A stretch of DNA of 64,000 nt from JAOUEA01 sp963810915 (GTDB lineage Bacteria > Actinomycetota > UBA4738 > HRBIN12). Shown in pieces: positions 25,392 to 33,753 of the stretch. Below the pieces are notes generated by a model, which worked only from the letters and a program-made list of their open reading frames with translations, ran no database searches and was not told the origin of the DNA. Both the position numbers and the translations under genes were made by a program. Where the stretch lies: contig CAWEPH010000007.1 of NCBI GenBank assembly GCA_963810915.1, forward strand, positions 1 through 64,000, read 5' to 3'. Position 1 is the first letter of the stretch. Each line of letters begins with the position of its first letter.

Positions 25392-26312
25392 ATGGCCTTC
25401 GTCCTTCCGCAGTTCGGGATCTTCGCTCAGGGAACGGACTCCCATCATTTCCTCGAGTTCGACCTGCGCGAGGGCGTGAGCGCCACGCAGGCGGTCGCCT
25501 CGTTCCGGCGCCTGCGCACCCCCGACGTCTCCGCGGGCGGGGTGAACCTCGTGATCGCGTTCGGCGCGGATGCGTGGCGCGAGGTGGCCCCGCAGGAGGT
25601 GCCCGCTTCCCTCGCCGACTTCCGCCCGATCGAGGGGCCCGACGGCCGCGGCGCTCCCTCGACCCAGCACGACGCGTGGCTCTGGATCAGCGGCAGCACC
25701 CCCGACGTGACCTGGGACCACGCGCGGGCCGCGGTGTCCGCCGTCGACGATGTCGTGGTGCTGGCTGCCGAACAGCCGGGCTTCAGCTACCACAGCGGTC
25801 GCGACATCACGGGGTTCGTCGACGGCACCGCGAACCCACCCGTCCGGCGCGCCGCGGAGGTCGCGATCGTGCCGCCGGGCGCTCCCGGCGAGGGCGGGAG
25901 CCACGTGATCGCGATGCGGTGGGTCCATGATCTCGACGCGTTCCACGCTTTGCCCGTCGAGGAACAGGAGCGCGTGATCGGGCGCACGAAGGCCGCGAGC
26001 ATCGAGCTCTCCGATGCGGAGAAGCCGCCGGACGCCCACATCGCGCGGGTGGAGGTCGAGGAGGACGGCGACGAGCTCGAGATCTTCCGCCGGAGCGTCC
26101 CCTACGGCACGGTCGACGAGCACGGCCTCTACTTCGTGGGGTTCAGCGCGGACCCGGGGCGGTTCGACCTGATGCTCGCGCGGATGTTCGGCACGGTCGG
26201 CGACGGGGTGCACGACCGTCTCACCGAGTTCTCCCGGCCGGTGAGCGGCGCGTACTACTTCGCGCCCTCGCTCAACGTGTTGAACGAGATCGCCGGGCCG
26301 GAGGTCGACTAG
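25392..26312 (+). CDS. DyP-type haem peroxidase
   Basis: A 306-residue dye-decolorising peroxidase. The GXXDG motif is GFVDGTANP (distal aspartate), the proximal haem histidine is in DAHIARVEV, and the distal arginine is in RRSVPYG. It oxidises diverse aromatic substrates with H2O2. There is no Tat signal and no encapsulin-targeting tail at the C-terminus (PEVD), so it is a free cytoplasmic enzyme of the bacterial B-like class. It is co-transcribed with the DUF2252 gene. Confidence 0.93.
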   Translation: MAFVLPQFGIFAQGTDSHHFLEFDLREGVSATQAVASFRRLRTPDVSAGGVNLVIAFGADAWREVAPQEVPASLADFRPIEGPDGRGAPSTQHDAWLWISGSTPDVTWDHARAAVSAVDDVVVLAAEQPGFSYHSGRDITGFVDGTANPPVRRAAEVAIVPPGAPGEGGSHVIAMRWVHDLDAFHALPVEEQERVIGRTKAASIELSDAEKPPDAHIARVEVEEDGDELEIFRRSVPYGTVDEHGLYFVGFSADPGRFDLMLARMFGTVGDGVHDRLTEFSRPVSGAYYFAPSLNVLNEIAGPEVD

Positions 26313-27247
26313 CTCCGCTCTCCGGGCTCGAACGCCTTGACGTAGTTCGTGTAGGAGCTGAGCACGCGCATGCCGACCTTCTCGTAGAGGCCGAGCGCGC
26401 CCGTGCGGGAGTCGGTTTGGATCTCGGCCGACGTCTTGCCGCGATCGCGGTACAGGCCGAACGCACGATGCAGCATCGCCCGGGCGATCCCTCGGTGGCG
26501 GTGGGTGGCCTTGGTGGCGAGCTGCTGGATCCACCCCGCATCGACGCCCTCGTAGTCGATCAGGTATGCCGTACCGACCAGCTCACCCGTCGCCTCGTCG
26601 GCGGTCAGGATCATGTGCCAGGGCTTGAAGGACGGGCGGCGGATCGTGAGCGCCGCCCAGTCCTCGAACGCCTCGGGCTCCCGGTTGTCCCACTCGCCGA
26701 ACGCGTCGTCGATCAGGCGATGGATCTCCTCGTCGCCGACGCCTGGCTCATAATCGCGGAACGCGATGCCGTCCGGCAGGCGGGGCGGCGCGAGGTCCTC
26801 ATCGAGCGGGATCCCGAGGATCCACGATGTGAACGCGTTCTCGTAGCCGTGCGCCGCGAGGAGCGCGGCTGCACCGGTGGCTCCGTCGTGGATGACCTGT
26901 CGGCAGTGCGAACCCTGGGTGCGCGCCACGGCCTCCACCCAGGGGAGGAGCGCCGTCCCGATCCCGCGTCCCCGATGCGCGGGATGCACGCTCACCTCGC
27001 CCCGGTTCCTCACGACCTCGGCCTCGGCGACCATCTCGCCGTCCTCGAAGACGGCGAGGGTCATCGTGGACAGGTCCATCACCGGGCGGTTCCAGTCGGC
27101 CTCCAGATCCTCGCGGTCGAGCTCCGCGGCGCCGGTGTCATACGCCTCGCACGCGCGCACGAGGGCGACCACCGCGTCGAGGTCGTCGCGGCTCACGGGT
27201 CGCGCGGTGCACCCGGAGGGCAGGTTCACGAGGTCGGGAGCGTCCAT
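26309..27247 (-). CDS. Tandem-GNAT N-acetyltransferase
   Basis: A 312-residue protein of two GNAT domains (about residues 10-150 and 165-310). Each has the acetyl-CoA binding loop: HPAHRGRGIGTAL and THRHRGIARAML. The layout is that of mycothiol synthase-like and other two-domain acetyltransferases, but identity with MshD cannot be claimed. ATG 27247 was chosen because a TACGCT -10 box lies 7 nt before it, inside the end of the upstream HAD gene. The stop overlaps the DyP gene end. Confidence 0.85.
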   Translation of the reverse strand: MDAPDLVNLPSGCTARPVSRDDLDAVVALVRACEAYDTGAAELDREDLEADWNRPVMDLSTMTLAVFEDGEMVAEAEVVRNRGEVSVHPAHRGRGIGTALLPWVEAVARTQGSHCRQVIHDGATGAAALLAAHGYENAFTSWILGIPLDEDLAPPRLPDGIAFRDYEPGVGDEEIHRLIDDAFGEWDNREPEAFEDWAALTIRRPSFKPWHMILTADEATGELVGTAYLIDYEGVDAGWIQQLATKATHRHRGIARAMLHRAFGLYRDRGKTSAEIQTDSRTGALGLYEKVGMRVLSSYTNYVKAFEPGERS

Positions 27248-27939
27248 CCGGGGCAGCGTAGCGGGGCGACGGGCCCCGGCACCATCGCGGCGGGATCCTC
27301 CAGGGCGCGCCGGACGTCGTCGAAGGAGTCCCAGCCCACGAAGGGCACACCGTCCTCCTCGCAGTACGCCGGCAGGGCGTCCTTGGCGAACACCAGGTCG
27401 GCGTACAGCGCCCCGTACCGATCGGTCTGGCCCTCGCCGATGAAGGCCACCGCCCCGTGTGTCCCCTGGTGGTCCTGCACCGCCCGCATCTTGCACGTGC
27501 CGCAACCGACGCAGACGGGATGCCCGCTCACGAAGTCGATGCCGTCCGGTCGTCCGTCCGCGCTCCAGCGCTGCCGGTTCGTGATCACCGGCAGGTGGCC
27601 GAGCCCCTCGCGTTCCAGGAAGGGCCCGATGTAGAAGCCGAACCCGTCGGAGACGATCGCGACCGGCACGTCCTCGGACGCCAGCCAGGCGCAGAAGGGT
27701 GCGAAGGTCGGGTCCATCGGACAGTGGGCGAAGGCGTGGGCGAGGAGCGCGTCGCGATCCGTGTTCAACATCCGGTCCTGGGCCACGATGGCGGTGCGCA
27801 GCGCGATCTCCTTGCGATCGACGGCCTCGTCGTAGTCGCGCCAGCCCTCGTCGCCGAACGCGTCCAGCAGGTGCTCGGCGACGTCGTGCGCGCACGCCGT
27901 GCCGTCGAAGTCCACGAGCACCGCCCCGACCGGAAGCAT
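27226..27939 (-). CDS. HAD-family phosphatase, MtnX/SerB-like
   Basis: A 237-residue HAD phosphatase with the nucleophile motif VDFDGTACAHDV, motif II in VAIVSDGFG and motif IV in FIGEGQTDRYGA. The N-terminal stretch resembles the methionine-salvage phosphatase MtnX, but no other methionine-salvage gene is near, so the substrate is open. A TAGGCT -10 box lies 6 nt before the ATG. The gene overlaps the tandem-GNAT gene by 22 bases. Confidence 0.82.
   Translation of the reverse strand: MLPVGAVLVDFDGTACAHDVAEHLLDAFGDEGWRDYDEAVDRKEIALRTAIVAQDRMLNTDRDALLAHAFAHCPMDPTFAPFCAWLASEDVPVAIVSDGFGFYIGPFLEREGLGHLPVITNRQRWSADGRPDGIDFVSGHPVCVGCGTCKMRAVQDHQGTHGAVAFIGEGQTDRYGALYADLVFAKDALPAYCEEDGVPFVGWDSFDDVRRALEDPAAMVPGPVAPLRCPGWTLPTS
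27255..27260 (-). promoter_or_regulatory. -10 box of the tandem-GNAT gene (leaderless, internal)
   Basis: TACGCT on the minus strand, 7 nt before ATG 27247, within the HAD coding end. Confidence 0.4.
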
Positions 27940-27945
27940 CCGGTC

Positions 27946-27951
27946 AGCCTA
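27946..27951 (-). promoter_or_regulatory. -10 box of the HAD phosphatase gene (leaderless)
   Basis: TAGGCT on the minus strand, 6 nt before ATG 27939. Confidence 0.5.
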
Positions 27952-27960
27952 CGAGGTCGC

Positions 27961-28500
27961 TCAGGAGCGGGTGCCGTCCACGAACTGCCGGCCGTCCAGC
28001 GGCTGGTCGAGCGGGACCACGACCTGCTTCAGCATCGCGATGTCGATGCACGCGACGTCCCCCGCCGTGGGGTCGTTGCCCTGGTACAGGGTGATCGTGA
28101 CGGCGTCGGTCGTATAGGCCACGTCCACGTGATCGAGCACGTAGCAGGGCTCCACGCCCGACCAGAAGCGTACGGTCACCGAGGTGCCGTCGGCGTTCGG
28201 CTCGGCCTTGATCCAGCCGGTGGGGCGCACGTTGTCCATGCCCGGCGTCGGGACCACGGTCTGGGCGTGGCCCACCAGGTCGATCGGGTCGTCACCGGGG
28301 CAGGGGGTGTAGCTCACGGCGGTGTCGGGGCCGCTGCCGAGACCGACGTCCTTGCCACAGGGGGCGTTCGAGACCGGGGGCTGCGCGACCGGCGTCTTGG
28401 GGGGTGCCGGATCTCCGCCACCGGCGGCCGCCACGCCCGCCACGATCAGCACGATGACGGCGATCGCGAGCGCGACGGCGATGCGGATCCGGGTGCGCAT
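27961..28500 (-). CDS. Membrane-anchored or secreted protein, unknown
   Basis: A 179-residue protein with an N-terminal hydrophobic segment (IAVALAIAVIVLIVAGVAA), then a proline-rich linker and an exported domain with four cysteines (NAPCGKD, YTPCPGD, VEPCYVL, VACIDIA). The pattern suggests two disulfides. I recognise no family. The start ATG follows GAGGAGG at good spacing. Confidence 0.7.
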   Translation of the reverse strand: MRTRIRIAVALAIAVIVLIVAGVAAAGGGDPAPPKTPVAQPPVSNAPCGKDVGLGSGPDTAVSYTPCPGDDPIDLVGHAQTVVPTPGMDNVRPTGWIKAEPNADGTSVTVRFWSGVEPCYVLDHVDVAYTTDAVTITLYQGNDPTAGDVACIDIAMLKQVVVPLDQPLDGRQFVDGTRS

Positions 28501-28621
28501 GGGGGTTCCTCCTCGTGCCGTGGGCGGTCGTTGTCGGATACCTCTGCGACGTTGCCACGCCGCCGGAGGTTCCCGTGGCGGGCCTCACCGTCCCGAGAAC
28601 CGCGATGTCCGGGACCCCGCG

Positions 28622-28627
28622 TATACT
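28622..28627 (+). promoter_or_regulatory. -10 box of the SRP RNA gene
   Basis: TATACT, about 14 bases before the first paired base of the RNA. The -35 is not obvious. Confidence 0.5.
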
Positions 28628-28640
28628 CCCGTCCGTGACC

Positions 28641-28850
28641 GTGCTAGGCGGGGAGCCAGCGGTGCCCTGTACCCGCAATCCGCTCTAGCGGGGCTGAATC
28701 CCCGCCCGAGGCCCGGAAGGTCCGGGGCAGCTCTCGTCACGAAGCGTTGAAGGTCGGGTCCTGCGCGACTCCAGACCGCGAACCCGGTCAGGTCCGGAAG
28801 GAAGCAGCCGTAAGCGGAGCCTGGTGGGTGCCGCAGGGACGCCTGGCCGG
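28641..28850 (+). ncRNA. ffs: Signal recognition particle RNA (large bacterial type)
   Basis: The diagnostic SRP54-binding region GTCAGGTCCGGAAGGAAGCAG lies near 28790-28810. A 5' Alu-like domain (GTGCCCTGTACCCGCAATCC) is present. The ends close as expected: GCTAGGCG (28643-28650) pairs with CGCCTGGC (28840-28847), and GCGGTGCCC pairs with GGGTGCCGC with two G-U pairs. The exact ends are estimated. The RNA forms the core of the SRP with Ffh for co-translational targeting. dnaX follows, an arrangement often seen in bacteria. Confidence 0.92.
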
Positions 28851-28946
28851 AGCTGAGTGTCGGGAAGCGTCCGAGTCGTCCGCGGTCGACGGCGGGTGCA
28901 CGGTCACCTTGCGTTCCTTCCCCGTGCGGGGAAGGCTGGAGGGACA

Positions 28947-30779
28947 GTGGCGGAGGAGAAGCAGCACCAGGCGCTCTACCGGCGGTACCGGCCGCAGACC
29001 CCGGCCGAGGTGCTCGGCCAGGACCACGTGGTCCGCGCGCTCACCGGCTCCATCCGCGAGGGGCGGCTGCACCACGCGTTCCTGTTCTGCGGGCCGCGCG
29101 GCACGGGCAAGACCTCCACCGCCCGGATCCTGGCCAAGATGGTCAACTGCGAGCTGGGTCCCACCCCCGAGCCCTGCGGCACCTGCACGCAGTGCGTGGC
29201 CATCCGGGAAGGCACGCACCTCGACGTCGTGGAGATCGACGCGGCGAGCCACGGCGGGGTCGAGGACGCCCGAGAGCTGCGCGAGCGCGCCCCCACCGCC
29301 CCCGCCATGGGTCGCGAGAAGGTCTACATCATCGACGAGGCGCAGCGCCTCACCGCCCCCGCCTTCGACGCCCTCCTGAAGCTCTTCGAAGAGCCCCCGC
29401 CCGGCGTGCGGTTCGTGCTCGCCACCACCGAGCCGCAGAAGATGCCGGCCACCATCGTGGGTCGGTGCCAGCGCTTCGACTTCCGCCGGCTCACGCTGGA
29501 GACGCTCGCCACCCAGCTGCAGGCCATCGCCACGGCCGAGGGCGCCACGCTCACCGACTCCGCCGCCCATGCCATCGCACGCCAGGCCGAGGGATCGAGC
29601 CGCGACGCGCTCTCCATCCTCGATCAGGCCAGCGTGCTGGGCGGGGAGGCGATCGACGACGACGCCGTCACCACCCTGCTGGGCGCGCCCCGCGGCGAGA
29701 TCCAGCACGAGCTCGCCGACGCCATCGCGGTCGGCGACGCCCGCTCCACCTTCGAGGTCGTGAACCGGCTGGTGCAGGACGGCCGCGACCTGCGCACGGT
29801 GACCTCGGAGGCGCTCGGGCACTTCCGGAACCTGCTGATCGCCAAGACGGCGCCCGGCCAGGAGGACCTGCTCGATGTCTCCGCCGACGCGTACGAGCAG
29901 CTGCGGATCCAGTCCGAGAAGTTCACGCCCGGAGAGCTGGCCCGCGTGATCTCGTTGCTGCTGGCCGCGCAGAACGACATGCGGTGGACCACCTCGCCGC
30001 GGATCTCGTTGGAGCTGGCGTTCGTGCGCGCCACCATCCCCGACACCGACCCCAGCCCGGCGGGCGTGGTGGCGCGGCTCGAACGTCTCGAGCGTCTCGC
30101 GAACCTCGACCCCACCAGCGTGATGCCCCCCGCCGAGCCCGCGCCGCGCCCCGCCGGCCCTGCCGACGACGTGGTGCCGGCGGAGCCGGTGCCGCCGCCC
30201 GCGGAGGCAGCCGTCGAGGTCGAGAAACCCGTCACCGTCCCGGAGGCCCCCGCTCCGGAGCCCGAGCCGGCCGAGCCCGCGTCGGCCACGCCCGAGCTTG
30301 CCGCGGAACCCGCGCCGGAGCCCGTGGCCGCCGCGAGCGTCACGGACGGCACCCAGCTGCGCACCGGCCATCCGCACGCCGCCAGCGCCGGCAGCGTCGA
30401 CGTGGCCATGCTGAGGCGCTCCTGGCCCACGCTGATCGACCACCTCGGCACCACCCGGCAACCCATCCTGAAGGCGGTGCTGGAGTCCGCCACCGTCGCC
30501 ACCTACGACGGCGAGACGCTGGAGCTCGCGTTCCCGCCCGATCGCAAGGTCGGTCCGGAGAAGGTGGAGGCGCGTCAGGAGGAGCTCCGCACGGCGCTGA
30601 ACGACCTCTTCGGCATCCGTCCGGCCATCACCTGCGTGGTGCGAGAGCTGCGCGAGCCGGCCGGCGGCCCCGCGGTGGTGGAGATCGTGGACGAGGAGGA
30701 CGTGCCCGACGAGGCCGAGGCCCTGCGCCGGGTGCAAGAGATGCTGGGCGCCCAGCCCGTCGAGGGCGGTGCGGAGTAG
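28947..30779 (+). CDS. dnaX: DNA polymerase III subunit gamma/tau
   Basis: The clamp-loader ATPase of the replisome, 610 residues. Walker A is GPRGTGKT (residues 49-56). The zinc site is C68, C77, C80 and C83. Walker B is YIIDEAQRLT, and the arginine finger is in VGRCQRF. After about residue 390 comes a long Pro/Ala/Glu-rich linker, then a C-terminal tau domain (residues about 480-600) for polymerase binding. No poly-A slippery site for a short gamma product is seen. GTG 28947 was chosen because of GGAGGG just upstream and the family start KHQALYRRYRP-like (QALYRRYRP). recR follows at 2 bases. Confidence 0.96.
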   Translation: MAEEKQHQALYRRYRPQTPAEVLGQDHVVRALTGSIREGRLHHAFLFCGPRGTGKTSTARILAKMVNCELGPTPEPCGTCTQCVAIREGTHLDVVEIDAASHGGVEDARELRERAPTAPAMGREKVYIIDEAQRLTAPAFDALLKLFEEPPPGVRFVLATTEPQKMPATIVGRCQRFDFRRLTLETLATQLQAIATAEGATLTDSAAHAIARQAEGSSRDALSILDQASVLGGEAIDDDAVTTLLGAPRGEIQHELADAIAVGDARSTFEVVNRLVQDGRDLRTVTSEALGHFRNLLIAKTAPGQEDLLDVSADAYEQLRIQSEKFTPGELARVISLLLAAQNDMRWTTSPRISLELAFVRATIPDTDPSPAGVVARLERLERLANLDPTSVMPPAEPAPRPAGPADDVVPAEPVPPPAEAAVEVEKPVTVPEAPAPEPEPAEPASATPELAAEPAPEPVAAASVTDGTQLRTGHPHAASAGSVDVAMLRRSWPTLIDHLGTTRQPILKAVLESATVATYDGETLELAFPPDRKVGPEKVEARQEELRTALNDLFGIRPAITCVVRELREPAGGPAVVEIVDEEDVPDEAEALRRVQEMLGAQPVEGGAE

Positions 30780-30781
30780 CC

Positions 30782-31378
30782 GTGGCGTACGAGGGTCCCA
30801 TCCAGGAGTTGATCGACGAGCTGGCGCGCCTGCCGGGCGTCGGCCCCAAGTCGGCGCAGCGCCTCGCGTTCTGGCTGGTGAAGGCTCCGCCCGAGGACGC
30901 GAAGCGCCTGGCCGCGGTCATCGTCCAGGCCAAGGACCGCATCGCGTTCTGCCGGGAGTGCGGGAACGTCGCGGAAGGCGACCTCTGCCGGATCTGCCGC
31001 GACGAGTCGCGTGACCGCACCGTCCTCTGCGTGGTGGAGGAGCCCAAGGACGCCGCAACCATCGAGAAGGCGGCGCTGATCAAGGGCCGGTTCCACATCC
31101 TGGGCGGGGCCATCAGCCCGCTCGACGGCATCGGTCCCGAGGACCTGCGCGTGCAGGAGCTGCTCGACCGGGTGGAGCGCGACCACGTCACCGAGGTGAT
31201 CCTGGCCACCAACCCGAACCTCGAGGGTAACGCCACCGCCATGTACGTGGCCGCGTTGTTGAAGCCGATCGGCGTGCGGGTGACCCGGCTCGCGAGCGGT
31301 CTGCCGGTGGGCGGCGACCTCGAGTACGCCGACGAGGTCACCCTCTCCCAGGCGCTCGAGGGCCGCCGGGAGATGTGA
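30782..31378 (+). CDS. recR: Recombination mediator RecR
   Basis: The 198-residue ring protein of the RecFOR gap-repair pathway. N-terminal helix-hairpin-helix LPGVGPKSAQRLAF, four-cysteine zinc finger CRECGNVAEGDLCRIC, and Toprim domain (VVEEPKDAATIE through the C-terminus). GTG 30782 follows the dnaX stop by 2 bases. The ybaB/ebfC gene that commonly sits between dnaX and recR is missing here. Confidence 0.96.
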   Translation: MAYEGPIQELIDELARLPGVGPKSAQRLAFWLVKAPPEDAKRLAAVIVQAKDRIAFCRECGNVAEGDLCRICRDESRDRTVLCVVEEPKDAATIEKAALIKGRFHILGGAISPLDGIGPEDLRVQELLDRVERDHVTEVILATNPNLEGNATAMYVAALLKPIGVRVTRLASGLPVGGDLEYADEVTLSQALEGRREM

Positions 31379-31388
31379 GGGGTCCGCG

Positions 31389-31955
31389 GTGACGCGACCC
31401 AGCACCGACGAGGTCTCCGACCGCGCGCTCGTGCTGTATGCGCTGGTACGGCGCGGCGGCATCGAGCTGGTGGTGAACGAGACCGGCGGTGACCCGATGC
31501 GCGTGGCACAGGCGGAGCGCGCCCGTGTGGAGACCGATCGGTGGCTCGAGCGGGAGTCGCTCACCGATGCCGTCACGCCGGTCGAGCGGGAGCTGCTGGA
31601 GGCGCCGTCGGGCTCCTGGCTCGCGCCGGCGGTGGCCGACGCCATGTGGCGCAAAGAGTCGATGGGCGTCCTCCTCTGGGCGCTGCAGCATCTCGAGGAG
31701 CTGCCGGCGTTCGGGAGCGAGTTCGTGCAGGCGGATCTGGACGGCGCCGTGACCCGATACGGGAGCGTGGGCAGCTTCCGCGCGAACGGCCTCCTGCGTC
31801 CCGACGATCAGGTGGAGCAGGCGTGGCTCGAGGCCGACGCGTGGTTCGGGGCCACCGAGGGGCGGACCGGGGAGGACGCCTCGATGGCCTCGATCGCGGC
31901 GGAGCGGTTCCGCGCGCTCAGCTGGCTCCGCGACGCCGCTTCCGCACCAGCATGA
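31389..31955 (+). CDS. DUF4272-like protein
   Basis: A 188-residue soluble protein. RKESMGVLLWALQHLEELPAF-type text (split here as RKESMGVLLWALQ and HLEELPAFGS) and the N-terminal RALVLYALVRRG match the layout of DUF4272 proteins, which have no known function. It starts with GTG 10 bases after recR and probably shares its transcript. Its 3' end overlaps the convergent DUF4349 gene by 38 bases. Confidence 0.6.
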   Translation: MTRPSTDEVSDRALVLYALVRRGGIELVVNETGGDPMRVAQAERARVETDRWLERESLTDAVTPVERELLEAPSGSWLAPAVADAMWRKESMGVLLWALQHLEELPAFGSEFVQADLDGAVTRYGSVGSFRANGLLRPDDQVEQAWLEADAWFGATEGRTGEDASMASIAAERFRALSWLRDAASAPA

Positions 31956-33053
31956 CCACCGCGCCGATCGCGAGCCCGATGACGGCGACGGGGATCAGGT
32001 AGCCGAGGCCCACGATCACGGCGCCGAGCACCCGCATGAAGCCCTGCACGGCGTAGTCCCAGGCGGAGCCGAGGCTCGGACGGTCGGCGGCGCTCGTGCT
32101 CTCGGGAGCGTTCTCCTCGCGCAGCTCCACCGTGACGGTGGATTCGGCCACCTGGTTGCGGATCACGTTCAGCTGCCCCTGGATCTGCTCGATCTGGAGC
32201 TGCACCTGGTCGATCTGGTTGCCCAGGTAGAGGATCTGGCTCGTCGTCGTGGCCTTGGACTGCAGGTCGACGAGCCGCGCCTTCGTGCCCTGCAGGATGC
32301 TGAGGCGCGCCTGCAGGTCGATGAAGTTGGCCGTGACGTCCTTGCCCGTGGCCTGCGTGTAGAGGATCGAGGCGCCCTCGGCCGTGCCCAGGTCGCGCAG
32401 CTGCAGCATGACCTCATCGAAGTTTCGGGAGGGGATGCGCAGGGTGAACGTGCCCGAGCTCTCGTTCTGGGTGGACACGTCCATCACGGTCCCCTTGGCC
32501 CGCTGCGCGATCCGCGTGATGGCGGCGACGTTCTCCGTGAACGTCTGGTCGGCCACCTGGATCCCGATCTTCCCGTCGCGGATGATCTTGGACAGGTCGG
32601 TCTGGGGGGCGTTGGCTGCGGCATCGTTGGCGGCGACGCCGCCGCTGCCGGAGGATCCGCCCGCGTTCTCGCTCGTCGCGGCGCCGACGATCACGTCCGC
32701 ACCGTGGATAGCGGGGTTCTTGAAGGGACCGAGCGGGCGGGTACCGCTTGACCGACCGTCGGCTGTCCGGGCGGTGGGGCCGCGGTTGCCGAGGCGCCGA
32801 TGCCCACGGCAGTCCCGGGTTCGCTGGCCGCGCGCGGGCTCACCCCCGCGTTCTGCGCCAGGAACCCGATCGAGCCGGCGAGGACCAGCAACGCCGCGAA
32901 CGCGGCGGCCACGGCGCTCCAGGTCCGGCCGCGCCGGGGAAGGCGGCGCGGGGCGGCGGACATCGGGTGCGCGGCGGCCGCGGCGTGCTCGCGGGAGGCG
33001 GCATCTCGGAGATCGTCCTCGAGCTGCTGCAGGAAGCGGATCTCGGTGTTCAT
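31918..33053 (-). CDS. DUF4349 membrane protein with anti-sigma-like N-terminus, frame broken as assembled
   Basis: As assembled this is two frames: 33053 down to 32691 (short cytoplasmic region, then membrane helix WSAVAAAFAALLVLAGSIGFLA) and 32694 to 31918 (extracellular DUF4349 domain with a coiled coil, then a C-terminal membrane helix and RKRRRGAS). Adding one G to the GGG run at 32725-32727 joins them as ...ARSVP-FKNPAIHG... into 378 residues. The start ATG overlaps the stop of the sigma factor gene (ATGA). Position directly after a sigma factor and the single-pass topology suggest a membrane-bound regulator of it. That role is inference. Confidence 0.78.
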
Positions 33054-33638
33054 GCGTCGACCTCCGTGGTGGGCTCCATGCCCCGCTCCTGCAGGACGAG
33101 CGCGACCTGGCGCAGGCCGCGGCTCACGCGCTGGCGTGCGTTGTCGGCCGAGCAGTGCAGGCGCGCGGCGACCTCGTCGTAGCCGAGGCCGTCGATCACG
33201 CGCAGGCGCATCGCGTCGCGTTGGGCGGGCTTGAGGGTCTCGAGGGCCTCGGCGAGCGCGTCGCGGATGGGCGCGAAGTCGATCAGGTCCTCGATGCGTT
33301 CGTAGTCCTCGGAGGGGAGGTCGCGCTCGGGCATCCCGAGCTTGCGGCGCGCGGCGGCGTCCACGCGCCCCGAGCGGAAGAAGCGACCGAGCCGGTGCCG
33401 GGCGATCCCGTAGAGCCACGCCACGCCGTTCACCCCCTGATCCGAGTAGGTCTGCCGCGAGGCGAAGGCCTCGGCGAACGTCTCCGCGGTGAGCTCGGCG
33501 GCGGTCTCCGGGTCGAGCGTGCGTCGCGCGAAGTACCTGCAGCAGGTCCTCCGCGTGCCGGCGGTAGAGCTCGGTGAAGACCTCGCCGTCGCTGCGCGAG
33601 GCGATCAGGAGCTCGCTGTCGGTGCGCTCGTCCGGCAC
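33050..33638 (-). CDS. Sigma-70 family (ECF-like) RNA polymerase sigma factor, frame broken as assembled
   Basis: Region 2 (LYRRHAEDLLQ, then LTAETFAEAFASRQTY, WLYGIARHRLGRFF) and region 4 (LKPAQRDAMRLRVIDGLGYDEVAARL) of a group 4-like sigma factor. An extra C at 33536-33537 shifts the frame between DLLQ and YFARRTLDPE. Without it, GTG 33638 to the stop gives 195 residues. It follows GGAAGG. Its stop overlaps the DUF4349 gene, so sigma factor and membrane partner are translated together. Confidence 0.82.
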
Positions 33639-33753
33639 GGGGCCTTCCTCTCCGTCGCCTCGCGGTGCGGGTCCGTCATCTGGTTCATACCGCGAGGGGG
33701 TCGGCGTGTGACAGCCCTTGGGACGTTCGCGATGACGCAGCTGGTTCCCGCGC

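Noticed and set aside
25392..26312. DyP peroxidase as encapsulin cargo
   Set aside because: The C-terminus ends at PEVD with no cargo-loading extension, and no encapsulin gene is nearby.
28947..30779. Programmed frameshift in dnaX giving a separate gamma subunit
   Set aside because: No A-rich slippery heptamer followed by a stem-loop was seen in the linker region.
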